The translations under genes and the position numbers were made by a program. This document shows, in pieces, positions 45,261 through 59,216 of a stretch of 64,000 nucleotides of DNA. Origin of the DNA: Unio delphinus (taxonomy: Eukaryota > Mollusca > Bivalvia > Unionida > Unionidae); NCBI GenBank assembly GCA_029339505.1, contig JAQISU010000003.1, positions 18,173,001 through 18,237,000 on the forward strand, read 5' to 3'. A model generated the notes under the pieces. It saw nothing but the letters and a program-made list of their open reading frames with translations, had not been told where the DNA came from and ran no database searches. The stretch's first letter is position 1. Each line of letters starts with the position of its first letter.

Positions 45261-48200
45261 TTTACCAAGGATTATTAGATTTCAACCAAAGAACTTTACT
45301 AAGGATTATTAGATTTCAACCAAAGAACTTTACTAAGGATTTTTAGATTTCAGCGAAAAAACGTTACCAAGGATTATTAGATTTCAGCCAAAGATCGTTA
45401 CCAAGGATTATTAAATTTCAGTTAAAGAACTTTACCAAGGATTATTAGATTTCAGCCAAAGAACTTTACCAAGGATTATTAGATTTCAGCCAAAGAATGT
45501 TACCAAGGATTATTAGATTTCAGCCAAAGAATGTTACCAAGGATTATTAAATTTCAGCCAAAGAACTTTACTAAGGATTATTAGATTTCAGCCAAAGAAC
45601 TTTACTAAGAATTATTAGATTTCAGCCAAAGAACTTTACCAAGGATTATTAGATTTCAGCCAAAGAACTTTACTAAGAATTATTAGATTTCAGCCAAAGA
45701 ACTTTACCAAGGATTATTAGATTTCAGCCAAAGAACTTTACCAAGGATTATTAAATTTCAGCCGAAAAACTTTATTAAGGATTATTAGATTTCATCCAAA
45801 GAATGTTACCAAGGATTATTAAATTTCAGCCAAAGAACTTTACCAAGGATTATTAGATTTAAGCCAAAGAACTCTGCCAAGGATTATTCAATTTCAGCCA
45901 AAGAACTTTACTAAGGATTATTAGATTTCAGCCAAAGATCTTTACCAAGGATTATAAGGATTATTAGATTTTAGCCAAAGAACTTTACCAAGGATTATTC
46001 AATTTCAGCCAAAGAACTTTACTAAGGATTATTAGATTTCAGCCAAAGAACTTTACCAAGGATTATTAGATTTCAACCAAAGAACTTTACTAAGGATTAT
46101 TAGATTTCAGCCAAAAAATGTTACCAAGGACTATTACATTTCAGCCAAAAAATGTTACCAAGGATTATTAGATTTCATCCAAAGAATGTTACCAAGGATT
46201 ATTAGTTTTCAGCCAAAGAACTTTACCAAGGATTATTATATTTCAGCCAAAGAACTTTACCAAGGATTATTAGATTCCAGCCAATGAACTTTACTAAGGA
46301 TTATTAAATTTCAGCCAAAAAACATTACCAAGGATTATTAGATTTCAGCCAAAGAACTTTACCAAGGATTATAAGGTTTATTAGAGTTCAGCCAAAGAAC
46401 ATTACCAAGGATTATTAGATTTCAGTTGAAGAACTTTACCAAGGATTATTAGATTTCAGCCAAAGAACTTTACCAAGGATTATAAGGATTATTAGAGTTC
46501 AGCCAAAGAATGTTACCAAGGATTATAAGGATTATTAGAGTTCAGCCAAAGAACTTTACCAAGGATTATAAGGATTATTAGAGTTCAGCCAAAGAATGTT
46601 ACCAAGGATTATTAGATTTCAGCCAAAGAACTTTACTAAGAATTATTAGATTTCAGCCAAAGATCTTTACCAAGGATGATTAGATTTCAGCCAAAGAACT
46701 TTACAAAGGATTATTAAATTTCTTCCAAAGAACTTTACTAAGGATTTAATTTGTTAGATTTAAACCAAAGAATGTTACCAAGGATTATTAAATTTCAGCC
46801 AAAGAACTTTACCAAGGATTATTAGATTTCAGCCAAAGAACTTTACTAAGAATTATTAGATTTCAGCCAAAGAACTTTACCAAGGATTATTAGATTTCAG
46901 CCAAAGAACTTAACCAAGGATTATTATATTTCAGCCAAAGATCTTTACCAAGGATGATTAGATTTCAGCCAAAGAACTTTACAAAGGATTATTAAATTTC
47001 AACCAAAGAACTTTATTAAGGATTTAATTTGTTAGATTTAAACCAAAGAATGTTACCAAGGATTATTAAATTTCAGCCAAAGAACTTTACCAAGGATTAT
47101 TAGATTTCAGCCAAAGAACTTTACTAAGAATTATTAGATTTCAGCCAAAGAACTTTACCAAGGATTATTAGATTTCAGCCAAAGAACTTAACCAAGGATT
47201 ATTATATTTCAGCCAAAGAACTTTACCAAGGATTATTCAATTTCAGAGAAACAACTTTACTAAGGATTATTAGATTTCAGCCAAAGAACTTTACCAAGGA
47301 TTATAAGGATTATTAGATTTTAGCCAAAGAACTTTACCAAGGATTATTCAATTTCTGCCAAAGAACTTCACTAAGGATTATTAGATTTCAGCCAAAGAAC
47401 TTTACCAAGGATTATTAGATTTCAACCAAAGAACTTTACTAAGGATTATTAGATTTCAGCCAATTTCAGCCAAAGAATGTTACCAAGGATTATTAGATTT
47501 CAGCCAAAGAACTTTACCAAGGATTATTAGATTTCAGCCAATGAACTTTACCAAGGATTATTAAATTTCAGCCAAAGAACATTACCTAGGATTATTAGAT
47601 TTAAGCCAATGAACTTTACCAAGGATTATTCAATTTCAGCCAAAGAACTTTACTAAGGATTTATTTATTAGATTTCAGCCAAAGAACTTTACCAAGGATT
47701 ATTAGATTTCAACCAAAGAACTTTACTAAGGATTATTAGATTTCAGCCTTAAAATGTTACCAAGGATTATTACATTTCAGCCAAAGAATGTTACCAAGGA
47801 TCATTAGATTTCAGCCAAAGAACTTTACCAAGGATTATTAGATTTAAGCCAGTGAACTTTACCAAGGATTATTAGATTTAAGCCAATGAACTTTACCAAG
47901 GATTATTAGATTTCAGCCAATGAACTTTACCAAGGATTATTAGATTTCAGCCCAAAAATGTTACCAAGGATTATTACATTTCAGCCAAAGAATGTTACCA
48001 AGGATTATTAGATTTCAGCCAATGAACTTTACTAAGGATTATTAGATTTAAGCCAGAACTTTATTAAGGATTATTAGATTGAAGCCAATGAACTTTACCA
48101 AGGATTATTAGATTTAAGCCAATGAACTTACTAAGGATTATTAGATTTCAGCCAATGAACTTTACCAAGGATTATTAGATTTAAGCCAATGAACTTTACC

Positions 48201-48850
48201 AAGGATTATTAGATTTCAGCCAATGAACTTTGCTAAGGATTATTAGATTTCAGCCAATGAACTTTTACTAAGGATTATTAGATTTCAACCAATGAACTCT
48301 CCTAAGGATTATTAGATTTAAGCCAAAGAACTTTACCAAGGATTATTAAATTTCAGCCAAATAACTTTACTAAGTATTATAGTCTATGATTCTGCAAATG
48401 TAGTTATGTGAGAAAGCTTGCCGGTAGCTTCTCGTGGGTTGGTGGTTCTTTCCGGGGTTTGTCCGGGTTCTTCCTCCACCATTTAATACTGGCTGCCATG
48501 TATTGCCTATATTGTGCTGAAAAATGGCGTTAAACCATAAAAAAAAAACAAAAAAACCTAAGGGTTATTAGATTTCAGCCAAAGAACGTTAACAAGGATT
48601 ATTAGATTTAAGCCAAAGAACTTTACCAAGGATTATTAAATGTCAGCCAAAGAACTTTACCAAGGATTATTAGATTTAAGCCAAAGAACTTTACTAAGGC
48701 TTTTTAAGTTTCAGCCAAATAACTTTACTAAGGATTATTAGATTTCAGCCAAAGAATGTTACCAAGGATTTTTAGATTTCAGCCAAAGAACATTACCAAG
48801 GATTATTATATTTCAGCCAAAGAACTTTACTAAGGATTATTAGATTTTAA
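45261..48850. repeat. 34-bp satellite array, about 100 copies
   Basis: The unit is TTTACCAAGGATTATTAGAT followed by TTCAGCCAAAGAAC (34 bases). Variants (TTACTAAG, AATGTTACC, ATTTAAGCCAATG) cluster in sub-blocks, and at least one segment (about 46600-46900) recurs at about 46940-47200. A SINE interrupts it at 48382-48557. Confidence 0.95.
48382..48557 (+). mobile_element. SINE family A, copy 3, 5'-truncated, inside the satellite
   Basis: From GTAGTTATGTGAGAAAGCTT to GGCGTTAAACCATAAAAAAA it matches the body of copies 1 and 2; the tRNA part is missing and the tail is A-rich. Satellite units continue on both sides. Confidence 0.85.
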
Positions 48851-50819
48851 GCACTTCTTGCATGCAGCTTGATTTTGAAGGAACTCGTATAGGTTGAATT
48901 TCAAGTATTTCATGTCATCATGTGGAAGTGTTATAGTCCTTGATTGTCCATCTTCACGTAGGATTTACCTTGGCTTAAGTTTAGCAAGAATTCTTAACTT
49001 TCAACCAGATTTCAACCAGACACTAAATTTCAACATGCACCTTCATCTGGATGAAGCCTTCTATTAATTTGGTTTAATACATTGCTTGTCATCATTAGAG
49101 AAGTTATGACCCATAATTTTCCATTTTAAATTTGGTTCTTTACATCATGACATACAAAAAATGCAAAAAATGTTATATTTTTAACTGAAATTGTATATTA
49201 AAAGAATTTGATTGTGTTTAATTTTCATCTTTCTACATCGTTTTTACAGAAGTTATTTCTACTTGTTTCTTATCTCATACACTTTGGTTTTCCAGTATAA
49301 CTTCACCAATTTTAATTTTCAAATAAATCTGGTGTGTATCTTTATGAAAAAGAGAATAAGTCTGATATCTAGAATTCCATTTATTGGAGATATGGGCCCA
49401 GTTTGCCATCTTTCTAATATAGTGTTTCCAGGTAATGAGGAATTCAAATGAATTTGGAGGTATCTTGATGTGGGTATTGCTTTGGATGAATCCAATTTTC
49501 ATCCTTATTTTTTCCATAAAAAAAATGTCATCATTCATTTGAACAGTAAGTAAAATGATCCAATCCAGTATGGCCAGCAGATGGTTTTAATACTTAGAAG
49601 TTAAGAAGAGACACATCTTGAATTCAAGGAATTTTTTCTGGCTAATAGAATGTCATTACCTTAGTAGGATTCTTGACCCATCCTTACCATGTTATTTTGT
49701 ATCTAATATTAAATTTTAATTATCCATGTAACATCAACGTGTACATGTATTTGAGATTTGTGATGTTTTTTAAAAATAGTCATTCAGATTTTAAAATGCA
49801 TGTTGTGTAATACAAAATGTTCTTTAATTCCATTTACTAATGGTTACATGTTAACCTTCAAAAAATTAATTTCATCCTGAAAAAAACATGTAAATTTATA
49901 TTTAGAAACACATGGGAACCTATACAACTTAAACTATTCAGTAATAGTCCACTTATTAAATATCAGGAATGATTTATTGCCATTCATTTTAAGTTATTTA
50001 AACAAATGTCAACATACATTTATAATTTTAAGAAATACCTTCATATTGAATGAAAATTTGCATATTTGTAATTATGCAAGGTCTAGCCCTGGTTATGTAC
50101 AATTCAAAGGGCTGCACAATATCTTTCATAACATGACAAATGCCTATTCATTTTATTTTAAATAGACATTTAAAAAAAATTTAAAACAGTGTGTGAATGA
50201 AAAGGGGATATGTATTAAATACAAAGCTACATATAGTAAGTATTTTGTTCCAACTCAGAGGAAAGAACTTGTTTGATAATGCATAGGATCATGTCTCCGA
50301 CCTGATGGCTTCAACATATTCCTATGCCAAGTCAAACTCTTTCCACCCACTTTGAGTTGGACAGCAAAACTAGATAAGTGATTTTAATATTCCTGAGTAC
50401 ATTTCAGTACTGACTATTGTATGCCAGCTTTCGTGGAAGCAAGCATTGCAGGTAAATGGGTATTTACAGGTCATTTCATAAGAAATGCATACATTTTAAA
50501 GATATCTTTTTTAAAAATATCTTCCTTAAAATACACCATCATATGAAGAACACTGACTCCTTTAACTTTATTTTGCATATGTTACTTGAAAAATTGCATA
50601 GATCAGTAAAACACCATTGGTGAGAATAAGGAAATTCATTGAACAAATTTACTGTTGTACACAATAAAAGTGATGTAATGAATTTTAGACTTTTCAGTGC
50701 AATAACTGTCAAAATTTGGCACCGCATATTTAAATTTCTGGAAAATATTATTTGGAATGTGATTACTAGCTGGCTTCTAGAGTACAGGACATATATGTTA
50801 CGACACCAACATTAGAAGA
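48851..50819. other. Intron 8, part: no gene
   Basis: AT-rich with no recognised repeats or coding blocks. Confidence 0.4.
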
Positions 50820-52110
50820 TAATAATAATAATAATGAGGACTTTGTATAGCACCTAATCTTTAGAAGTTCTAAGATATATATAATGATATGACTACAGAG
50901 AGAAAGAAAAAACAAAAACCATGAAATTGGAAAACATAAAAAATGCTGAAAATATTTAAGGTACTAAATATTATTATTTCTTTAAGTTTGTTCATGCAGT
51001 CGAAAAAGGCAAGTTTTAAGAGCACTCCTGAAAGTGATCAGTGTGTTTATGTCTAATTTCAATGGGTAAATTCTTTCCACATGGCTGGGCTGTTTGTATG
51101 CAAACGAACATTGTCCATATTACTTTGTTTTCATTGTGGGAACAATGAGTATATGATTGTCAGAAGGGGAGCATAAGTATCTTGCTAGTGTGCACACATG
51201 GGAGAGGCCAGGTAGGTTGTTGTACTGGATATGTCAGTGAAACATAGCGCAGAGAACAAAGTTTGTGTTTGATTTTGGATTGAATGGATAGCCAGTGTAG
51301 GAGGGTACAGAGCAGCAGAGCAATGTGCTCTGATCGTGGTACTCTAAGGATAATCCGAGAAGCTGTGTTTTGAAATTTTTAAAGTTTTTGGATTAGATGT
51401 TGAGATGAACCAGATGGAATTGAGTTACAATAGTCCAGTCTTGTCATGGAAGAAATTTGCAATGATGTGTGGCAGAAATTGAAGGTTGTGTTGTACTTAA
51501 GACATTTTATCATGGAATTCTTTGTGATGACAGCAATTCCACCTCCGCGAGATTTGCGAGGAAACAACTTGATGGAGTAAGCAGTAGGTGTTAAATCTGT
51601 GCACTTGGGCTCATCACCTTATGTTTTTAGCCATGTTTCTGTCAGGAAGATGTGGATATTCTGGTCATTGATATAACTATTTTTGTGTGTTTTTCCAGTG
51701 GTCCTACTGATTGGGTGTTGAATAATGCAATACAAAATGGTATCTCTGGGATAGTTGACACAACAGTTGACAATTTAAGATGGATTTGCACCAGGTTTTC
51801 AATATTAATGGCCAAATTTTAAATTTGTTTATTGAGGAATGGCAAAAGGGAGATAACTGGAATTCTTCTGTTCTATGCCAGCCAGCTTTGAAACAATGTT
51901 TTCCTCTTTTGCTTCCATTTACATTTAAGTAATGATGAATGTATTCCCAGTTCATTTAGTCTTGAGCACAATGTCGTATGAAGAGCCGAGGTGTGGTCAT
52001 TTAAAGCAATTAATGAGGGTCCATCATAGCATGTTAAATGATCATGGTATGTACTAATCAGCTTAATTCCTAGATGGAGGTGTTGTGTTTTTATTACCCC
52101 ATTCACCAGC
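50820..52110 (-). pseudogene. CR1/L2-like LINE relic, endonuclease joined to RT end
   Basis: Minus strand, from right to left: DQNIHIFLTETWLKT and PRKSRGGGIAVITKNSM are endonuclease-domain blocks. Then TRLDYCNSIPSGSSQHLIQK, LLCTLLHWLSIQSKIKHK and the (ATT)n tail at 50820 are blocks of the RT C-terminal half. The catalytic RT core between them is missing, so an internal deletion joined the parts. Frames are broken by stops. Confidence 0.75.
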
Positions 52111-52360
52111 TTTTAATAGCTGTTTTTCAACATTTCATTACAAAATTCCCTGTTATTCTGTTCCCTAAAAAACAAGCTACCAATATGCTGTCAATAGGGT
52201 TTCATGATAAGATTCTCTATTATGTAAAAAGATAAAGTGTTATTGCCTCTTATGCTTGGATTCCTTGAAATTGGTCTTTTTTAAATGTTTATGTTGACAT
52301 GGCACAGGTGAGCTATGCTGTCTTCTAACAAGTTTTGTTTCATTCCATGTGTAATTCCAG

Positions 52361-52480
52361 AAGCAAAGAGATGTGATATATCACTCTTGTCCTGGTGTGC
52401 AGAACATGATGCCCGAAATGAAGATCGTAAAGGACATCCAGCAAAAGGATCTCAGGGAAATGCCTGACAATGTTAGCAAG
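52361..52480 (+). CDS. Host coiled-coil gene, exon 9
   Basis: Acceptor GTAATTCCAG, donor AAG/GTAGTA, phase 0 at both ends. The 40 codons read KQRDVIYHSCPGVQNMMPEM and end EMPDNVSK. It follows the long intron that holds the 34-bp array and a LINE relic. Confidence 0.75.
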
Positions 52481-53219
52481 GTAGTACATGCTCCAATGAT
52501 ATACAGTACATGCAACATGGAATTTGGAAAATCCATGTTTTCACAGTCACTGGTAATTAATCCATCCACACTCTTCATCACAGACCAGATATAGTACTCA
52601 TCATGGATGTGACTGTGATGGCTGATAGTGGATGGATTAAATTTTATTGTCCTAATTAGAAAGTCACAACAATATAATTAAGTAATATTGGACATATATT
52701 ACATAGATGAGCTACAGTAAAATATGCAGAATGTTTGGGGTTTTTTAATTTAAAGTTGTACACAATGCCATTTTATATTCAAAGAAGGACACAGCAAAAC
52801 CCATTCAAATACATGTTGTGATTGGTGAAAGATAAATTTCCAAGCAAAGAATCCTTTGAAAATATTTAGACTGTTCATAAAATATAAATTGCTTAATGAT
52901 ACAGTGGTTTTTAATAACCAAGGTTAAATATCTGAAGATATATATGTACACCTTACCAATTAGTAATTGATCATGGGGAATTTTTTTTTCTTCTTCAGAT
53001 TGCAGTAACTATCTCTCATTATGTCCCATTTTCTTGATTGTATGTTAGAATTAGTTTAGCATTGATTTATAATCTCTTTTCCTGTCTTGTAATTAGAAAC
53101 GAAATGAAAGTGAAAAGCTATAGCAAATTAAAAACTAGTGTAAAAAGCACTTAAGTGAAATATAACTTATTGATAAGCATCAAAGGTACTCAATGATGGA
53201 AAGCAGTACATAATTTCTG
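52481..53219. other. Intron 9, first part: no gene
   Basis: Nothing was recognised apart from AT-rich sequence. Confidence 0.4.
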
Positions 53220-53224
53220 CATGT

Positions 53225-53738
53225 GAGTATGATAACAGCTATACACATAATCAGTCAGTAGGAACATACATTGTAACTAGCTACTTTGTCTTATGTATGA
53301 TAACAGCTATACAAATAATATATCAATAGGAATATATATATTGTAACTAGCTACTTTGTCTTATGTATGATAACAGCTATACAAATAATATATCAGTAGG
53401 AATATACATTGTAAATAGCTACTTTGTCTTATGTATGATAACAGCTATACACTTATTCAATCAGTAGGAATATACATTGTAACTAGCTATTTTGTCTTAT
53501 GTATGATAACAGCTATACAAATAATAAATCAATAGGAATATTCATTGTAACTAGCTACTTTGTTTTTTTATGTATGATAACAGCTATACAAATAATATAT
53601 CAGCTGGAATATGCATTGTAACTGGCTACTTTGTCTTATGTATGATAACAGCTATACACTTATTCAATCAGTAGGAATATACATTGTAACTAGCTACTTT
53701 GTCTTATGTATGATAACAGCTATAAACTTAATAACTAG

Positions 53739-53793
<55 letters not shown>

Positions 53794-53848
53794 AACTAGC
53801 TACTTTGTCTTATGTATGATAACAACTATACAAATAATATATCAGTAG

Positions 53849-53897
<49 letters not shown>

Positions 53898-54055
53898 AAC
53901 TAGCTACTTTGTCTTATTTATGATAACAGCTATAAGCTATATCGGTAGGAATATGCATTGTAACTAGCTACTTTGTCTTATGTATGATAACAACTATACA
54001 AATAATATATCAGTTGGAATATATATATATTGTAACTAGCTTCTTTGTCTTATGT
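53225..54055. repeat. About 70-bp tandem repeat with expanded (AT)n in some units, about 11 copies
   Basis: The unit has TTGTAACTAGCTACTTTGTC, TTATGTATGATAACAGCTAT and ACAAATAATATATCAGTAGG. In units near 53740-53790 and 53850-53893 the ATAT segment has grown into long (AT)n runs. It abuts the acceptor region of exon 10. Confidence 0.92.
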
Positions 54056-54081
54056 ATGCACTGCCATGACACATGGATGAG

Positions 54082-54240
54082 AGGATATTTAAGAAATGTC
54101 GTGCATTTTTTGGAACTCAGCTCAGCACAATGGAAGATTTACTCCCTCTAATTTCACTCTGCAACAATGCATTAAAATACAAACACATATCACCACTTAA
54201 ACTTGGTCAGCATGCCGATGCCATCTCTGCTGTGGAGCAG
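54082..54240 (+). CDS. Host coiled-coil gene, exon 10
   Basis: The reading is RIFKKCRAFFGTQLSTMEDL, then LPLISLCNNALKY and ending DAISAVEQ; donor CAG/GTTAAT. The acceptor is either GGATGAG at 54081 or TTTAAG at 54093; both keep the frame, differing by four residues. The exon begins about 30 bases after the AT-rich tandem array, which replaces a normal pyrimidine tract. Confidence 0.65.
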
Positions 54241-56959
54241 GTTAATTGGAAGAACTGATTAACATTTGAACAGCCAATTAAAGAAAAGACTAAAAATGTG
54301 CGCTGACTTGATGAAAGGCCTACCTTGTACTTCTCTTGATGAGTGTGAATGTATCCTACTGACATGAAAAGTAATCCTCTGCAGTATGGATGTTAAATTC
54401 CATATATCAGTAAACTTCTGTTTCAAACAGAAAGGCAGTGCACTGAATTTATATTTAAATGCAAAGCACATATTTATTCTTAATGCAGTAGTGGCACTAT
54501 TACAAGATTGAATATACACAACTATGCATTAGTTACATTCTGAATACACATGTACTGTATGGGACTGGCTATTTGTTTTTGTTTCGGCTAAATTATTATT
54601 TCCATTTGAGGTATTTTTTAAAAATTCATTCATCAGAAGATAAGTTTGTTTTAAGTAAAGTAAGAAATGGCATAGTGTCCTTTTTTATACTACAAATCAG
54701 AATAAGACAATAGTTTTCAAGCATTTACTCAACCCTCACCCCTGTTTAGAAACTTAAATAGTTTATATCAAATAAAGACTTGGCTTCATTTGATATTCAG
54801 CATATATCAAGGCAGTGAGCATTGTAAAAATTGTTATAAAATTACACCTGGAGATGCAAATTTCAGCTTAGGAAAGATGCATTTCTATCACGTGAATCAC
54901 TTGGCATGTTGTACTTAATACATGTAGATCAAACTATGGTCCAGTCATTAGCAATGGAAGTTTTACTGACTGACATTTGAATATATGATGAATGATGACC
55001 ACCCGATGAAAAATCGAAACATCATGTGTGATTTGCAATTAGATACCATTTCAAGAATCTGGTAATCCTTATTTTTGCAAAAAATAATAATAGATGCATG
55101 TATTGTCATTTCTTTACATTTATAGAAAGTTGATCAAATTATTTTGCATATGTTACACTTTTTCTTTGTTCAAAGAAATCCGAACGGACATTTGCACAAA
55201 CTTTTAATAGAGGCTCACCATATTGTTCTTCTGTTGAACAATGTAAATTTATCCTACTGTAAATGACAAATAATCCTCTAAAATTTAGACAATTAAATTC
55301 CAACTGACAGCCACTTTTGTTTTAAAAAAAATGAAAAACTATCAAATTCTGAACTTACGAATCACATAATAACCTAGGCATGATGCTGAATATACCTAAT
55401 GTTCAATATTAACTGCATGTCTACTGCAAGGGACTGGCCTTTTAAATTTATGAGGCTATTTTTTTTCTTTGTCACTAGGATATTTTTTTGTTATTTCATT
55501 TATCACAAGATAAGTTTATTTCAGATTTGAAAAGGAATTGTATGGTGTCCATTTAATAATACAACCTCATGATTAAATTACATTACTATAATCCAGTGAT
55601 AGGATGTCAGAAGAAATAGTACAAGATTTTAAAGAGAACTCATCATGGATAGATCAGGAACCCTTCACAACCATCTTATAAACAAATGTACACAAACGTA
55701 GTCACCTGTCACCTGAAATATAACTATCGTTTTATTCTTGCACACATTTTTGGGGAATTATGCACACTTTGAGTAAATAGGTACAAAGACTTTTGGTTCG
55801 GTGCCCTTCTGAGGAAAGTTGGGGTCTTTTTTAAATTTAGGGAACATGATATATGTACCCCCTAACACTTCACCTGATCCTGCCAAGTTCATGTATGGGC
55901 TAACTGTCAAAAAATGTTCCATATTGTTTCACATCAATCAAATATGAATGTGATTGTTCATTATCATTCTCTTCACTGCAGAGTGCGTTATTACTGAACT
56001 TCATGATACTTAACAAAGTATATCGCATGAACTGCAACAGAAAATAAGGAAATTAATGCATTATGTAGATTCTGAAAACAAAGTATTGAGAGATTTTTTT
56101 TAAAAAGACACATACAAATATAAAAATGCCTAATACTTATATGTGCACAAGGCCAACAATGCCTAACTTGGAATAATCCTTAACTATATTTTCAAATACA
56201 AACAAGTACAAGTTCTAATACTACTCACTACTAAATTCAGTTATGCACCACAATGCAACATTGTAGCAGATTACATCATCCACATCGATTTTATCCTAAC
56301 AATACACACATTAATATTAAATATTTATAATTTGCTGTACGCTACAGTACGAAATGATGATAATTCAGCTACACCTATTAGATTAAATTTCTACTAAATT
56401 AAATGCACGTAATAATGTATAAATTTTAAGGCTTAGTTAGGAAAGTGAGACAGATTCGGGTGAAGATTTTTCACCTCAGAAGAATTTGTTCCAAATCTTG
56501 TCCATATTTCTCTTTTTTGCCACTCATTTTTTCCAAGGCCCAGTTTGCTCTTGGAGTACATGATATTTCTTTAGTCACTTCAAACTTTACTGATTCTTCC
56601 AAAATCAATGTAACATGATTATGTCTGTCTGCCTGAGAAATAGACCCAAAATTAATTCTGTTCAGATGCCAATAATCTCTTTGAAAACTGTCATGGTTAT
56701 AGCACTGACATGTTATAATGATGGTTTTACGGTCACTAAGCTTAAGCTGACCAGTGATGTCAGTGGCTGATTGCAAAACAAATAGTTTCTCACCACTGTG
56801 GCAAGGTTCTCTTTGAATTAAGAGTGAATTTGATGCAATGGTTAAGGCATGGACAGGTAGTTTCTTTGTTTCAGAATTAGTTTATAGTTGTATAATTATA
56901 TATTCTATCAGTAGACATTCATAAACATGATGGAGGAATTGCTAGCAAATTTTCTCACA
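54241..56959. other. Intron 10, part: no gene
   Basis: Two stretches (54270-54660 and 55190-55530) look like diverged copies of each other (TGAATGTATCCTACTG..AAAAGTAATCCTC and TAAATTTATCCTACTG..AAATAATCCTC), an old repeat of unknown type. Confidence 0.4.
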
Positions 56960-58630
56960 CAATGTGATGACACCTAGCATATGTCAAAAATGGTTATTGG
57001 TACAGTTTAGAAAAGAATGTTGGATATTGAATCTGAAAATCAATATGGATTCAGATCACCCCCTGAAAAAGTCAGACCCGATTCTGTGGGTTTCATGTAT
57101 AGGCATCCATCCTGAAATATTGACTGAAATGAAGATTTGGAATTTAAAATTTTGAAAGTTATAAATGATGAGAAATAATTTGTGATATTAGGTGACATAA
57201 ATAAGGACTCCTAAATGAACAAAAAAAGTAATATTGTTTAGATTTTGTTGAACCATTAGGGATTTCACAATTAAACAATAGACCCACTAGGGTAACATCC
57301 AATTTAAAAACACTTATAGACCATATATACACAGATACTAAAGAAAATGTTTAAAGAATGTTTGTTTAAAAAATTGTTTAATGAGCAATCATTTTGCGAT
57401 TTGACTAAAGAAAACATGAGAACAATTTAAAAGCTAAGATTGTTCACATACAGGCCTTTTAAAATTCAAAACTAAATTGTCATAAAGGATTTAGAGTAAA
57501 CCCCTGTGATATTCTCCGAATTTAGATCATTAAATTCTTTTGGAAAAGATAAAAATCTGTCAGTATGTAAAGATAAAAAAATCTGTCAGTGTGTAAAGAT
57601 AAAAATCTGTCATTGTAAATGAAGATATTCTTAGGTGGTTCACTTGAACAGCAAGTAACATTAAACAGACACCAATCTGAAACTAAACTGATAAGTTATG
57701 GAGTTCCACATGGTTAAATCTTGGGGCCTTTGTTATTTGTTCTGTTTATAAATGACCTACCCCTAAAAATAGAAGATGCAGTCACATTAACTGACATGTA
57801 CACTTATGAGACAGTACATGTACCATATCCTTGATAAACGAGGAATTTTGTTTACAAACATGTCATCTGCATAATTAAATTGCAATACTATGCAATTAGC
57901 AACAAAGAAATAAATTGTTACAAAACTTAAATCTGTCATCACCTAAACAGAGAAATAATATTCCAGAAGGAAAAGTAAAAGTTATTTGACTTGACAGCAA
58001 TGGGGAGAGCTCACTTGATGATAAATTTTATGTTGGGAAGACTCAAATATACAACATTGTAACAGATAAAGAGAATATTCTGTAACAGTGAAAAAATAGA
58101 ATAAATGGAATATGAAACAATGTATGTACCAAGATTTAAATATTTTTTTAATCATTTTTCAGTGCACATGACAGTAATACCCAACTCATGTTTCATATCT
58201 AAGTAAGTGTTTTTAAGACCAGAAGAACAATTTAATAATGAATCCTACTTTTAAACGAAGATATTAACTGCTTTAAATTATATGTAGATTTCTTACTAAT
58301 ATACATACATATTCATACACATAGTATCATATAAATAGACCTCCTGTAAAGACTACCTGTCTTCTATGGCCACTTTCCCGGTGCAGAAGGCATGAAATAA
58401 TATTTTTGAGAAAGGTTAAAATAATCTACAAGGATTTTACAAAACTTGTCTCCACTTACTTTAACTCTATTTTCCAGAATGAGAATCTACTGGTACCACA
58501 AATCTAATCATTAAAAGGGCAAAACTTCAAAGTACCGCAGCCAGAAAAGAAGCTATTGAAAAATTGCTTTCATTTTCATGTATGCTTGTTTGGAATAACA
58601 TTCCACATGATTGATATTAAATCATCTCAA
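56960..58630 (+). pseudogene. LINE relic (endonuclease and RT blocks), heavily decayed
   Basis: Short readable blocks in order: FVILGDINKDS and an I-D-H-I-Y-T-like segment near 57315 (endonuclease), SYGVPHG then LGPLLFVLFINDLPL near 57700-57760 (RT motif B region), and VWNNIPHD near 58590 (C-terminus). Many stops lie between. It is probably a CR1/Jockey-type LINE. Confidence 0.65.
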
Positions 58631-59049
58631 TGCATCTCTTCTTCCATAACAGGTGTATTAGAAGGATGAAATCATAACAAATTGGTGTACTTATTAAAGT
58701 ACATGTTACACCAAACTCAAATACTTCATTTTCAAATCTGCAGCAATGTAGCATGTATGTGAATAGTTGTTTATATACTCAGTGTGTTTGTGTGTGTGTG
58801 GGTGTGTGAACATATTATTATTAGATTGTATCTTATATGTACATATTAGAAATCCTCAAGTTAGAATAGTGTCTCATTTGTTACCAACTGACTTACCCTC
58901 TGAAAAAAGTCTTTAATATTATTATTATTAAGTTTCACTTTGATGAAGAAATGGATTCCAGAATGACAGAAAAAAAGAAAATAAGAACATTATAACAACA
59001 TGAAGTAATGACATAGAAGCTAAAACGTTACAAAGACTGATGACTGTAA

Positions 59050-59216
59050 TGTTGTTGTTGTGGTAGGGTTTTACGCCATTTTTCAGCACAAGATAAGCTA
59101 TACATGGTGACCAGTATAAGTGGTGGAGGTAGAACCCAGAAATACCTGGGAATGAACCACTGACCCATGAGACACTTCTGGCAAGCTTTCTCACATGCCC
59201 ACATTGGTGAAGACTG
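59050..59216 (-). mobile_element. SINE family A, copy 4, reverse, 5'-truncated
   Basis: GTTGTTGTTGTGGTAGGGTT is the reverse of the (AAC)n tail and GTTAAACCC end. TTTTTCAGCAC, GGTGGAGG and CAAGCTTTCTCACATGCCCA match the body in reverse. Confidence 0.8.

Noticed and set aside
45261..48850. Repetitive protein-coding array in the 34-bp repeats
   Set aside because: A 34-base period shifts the frame at every unit and stops occur in all frames.
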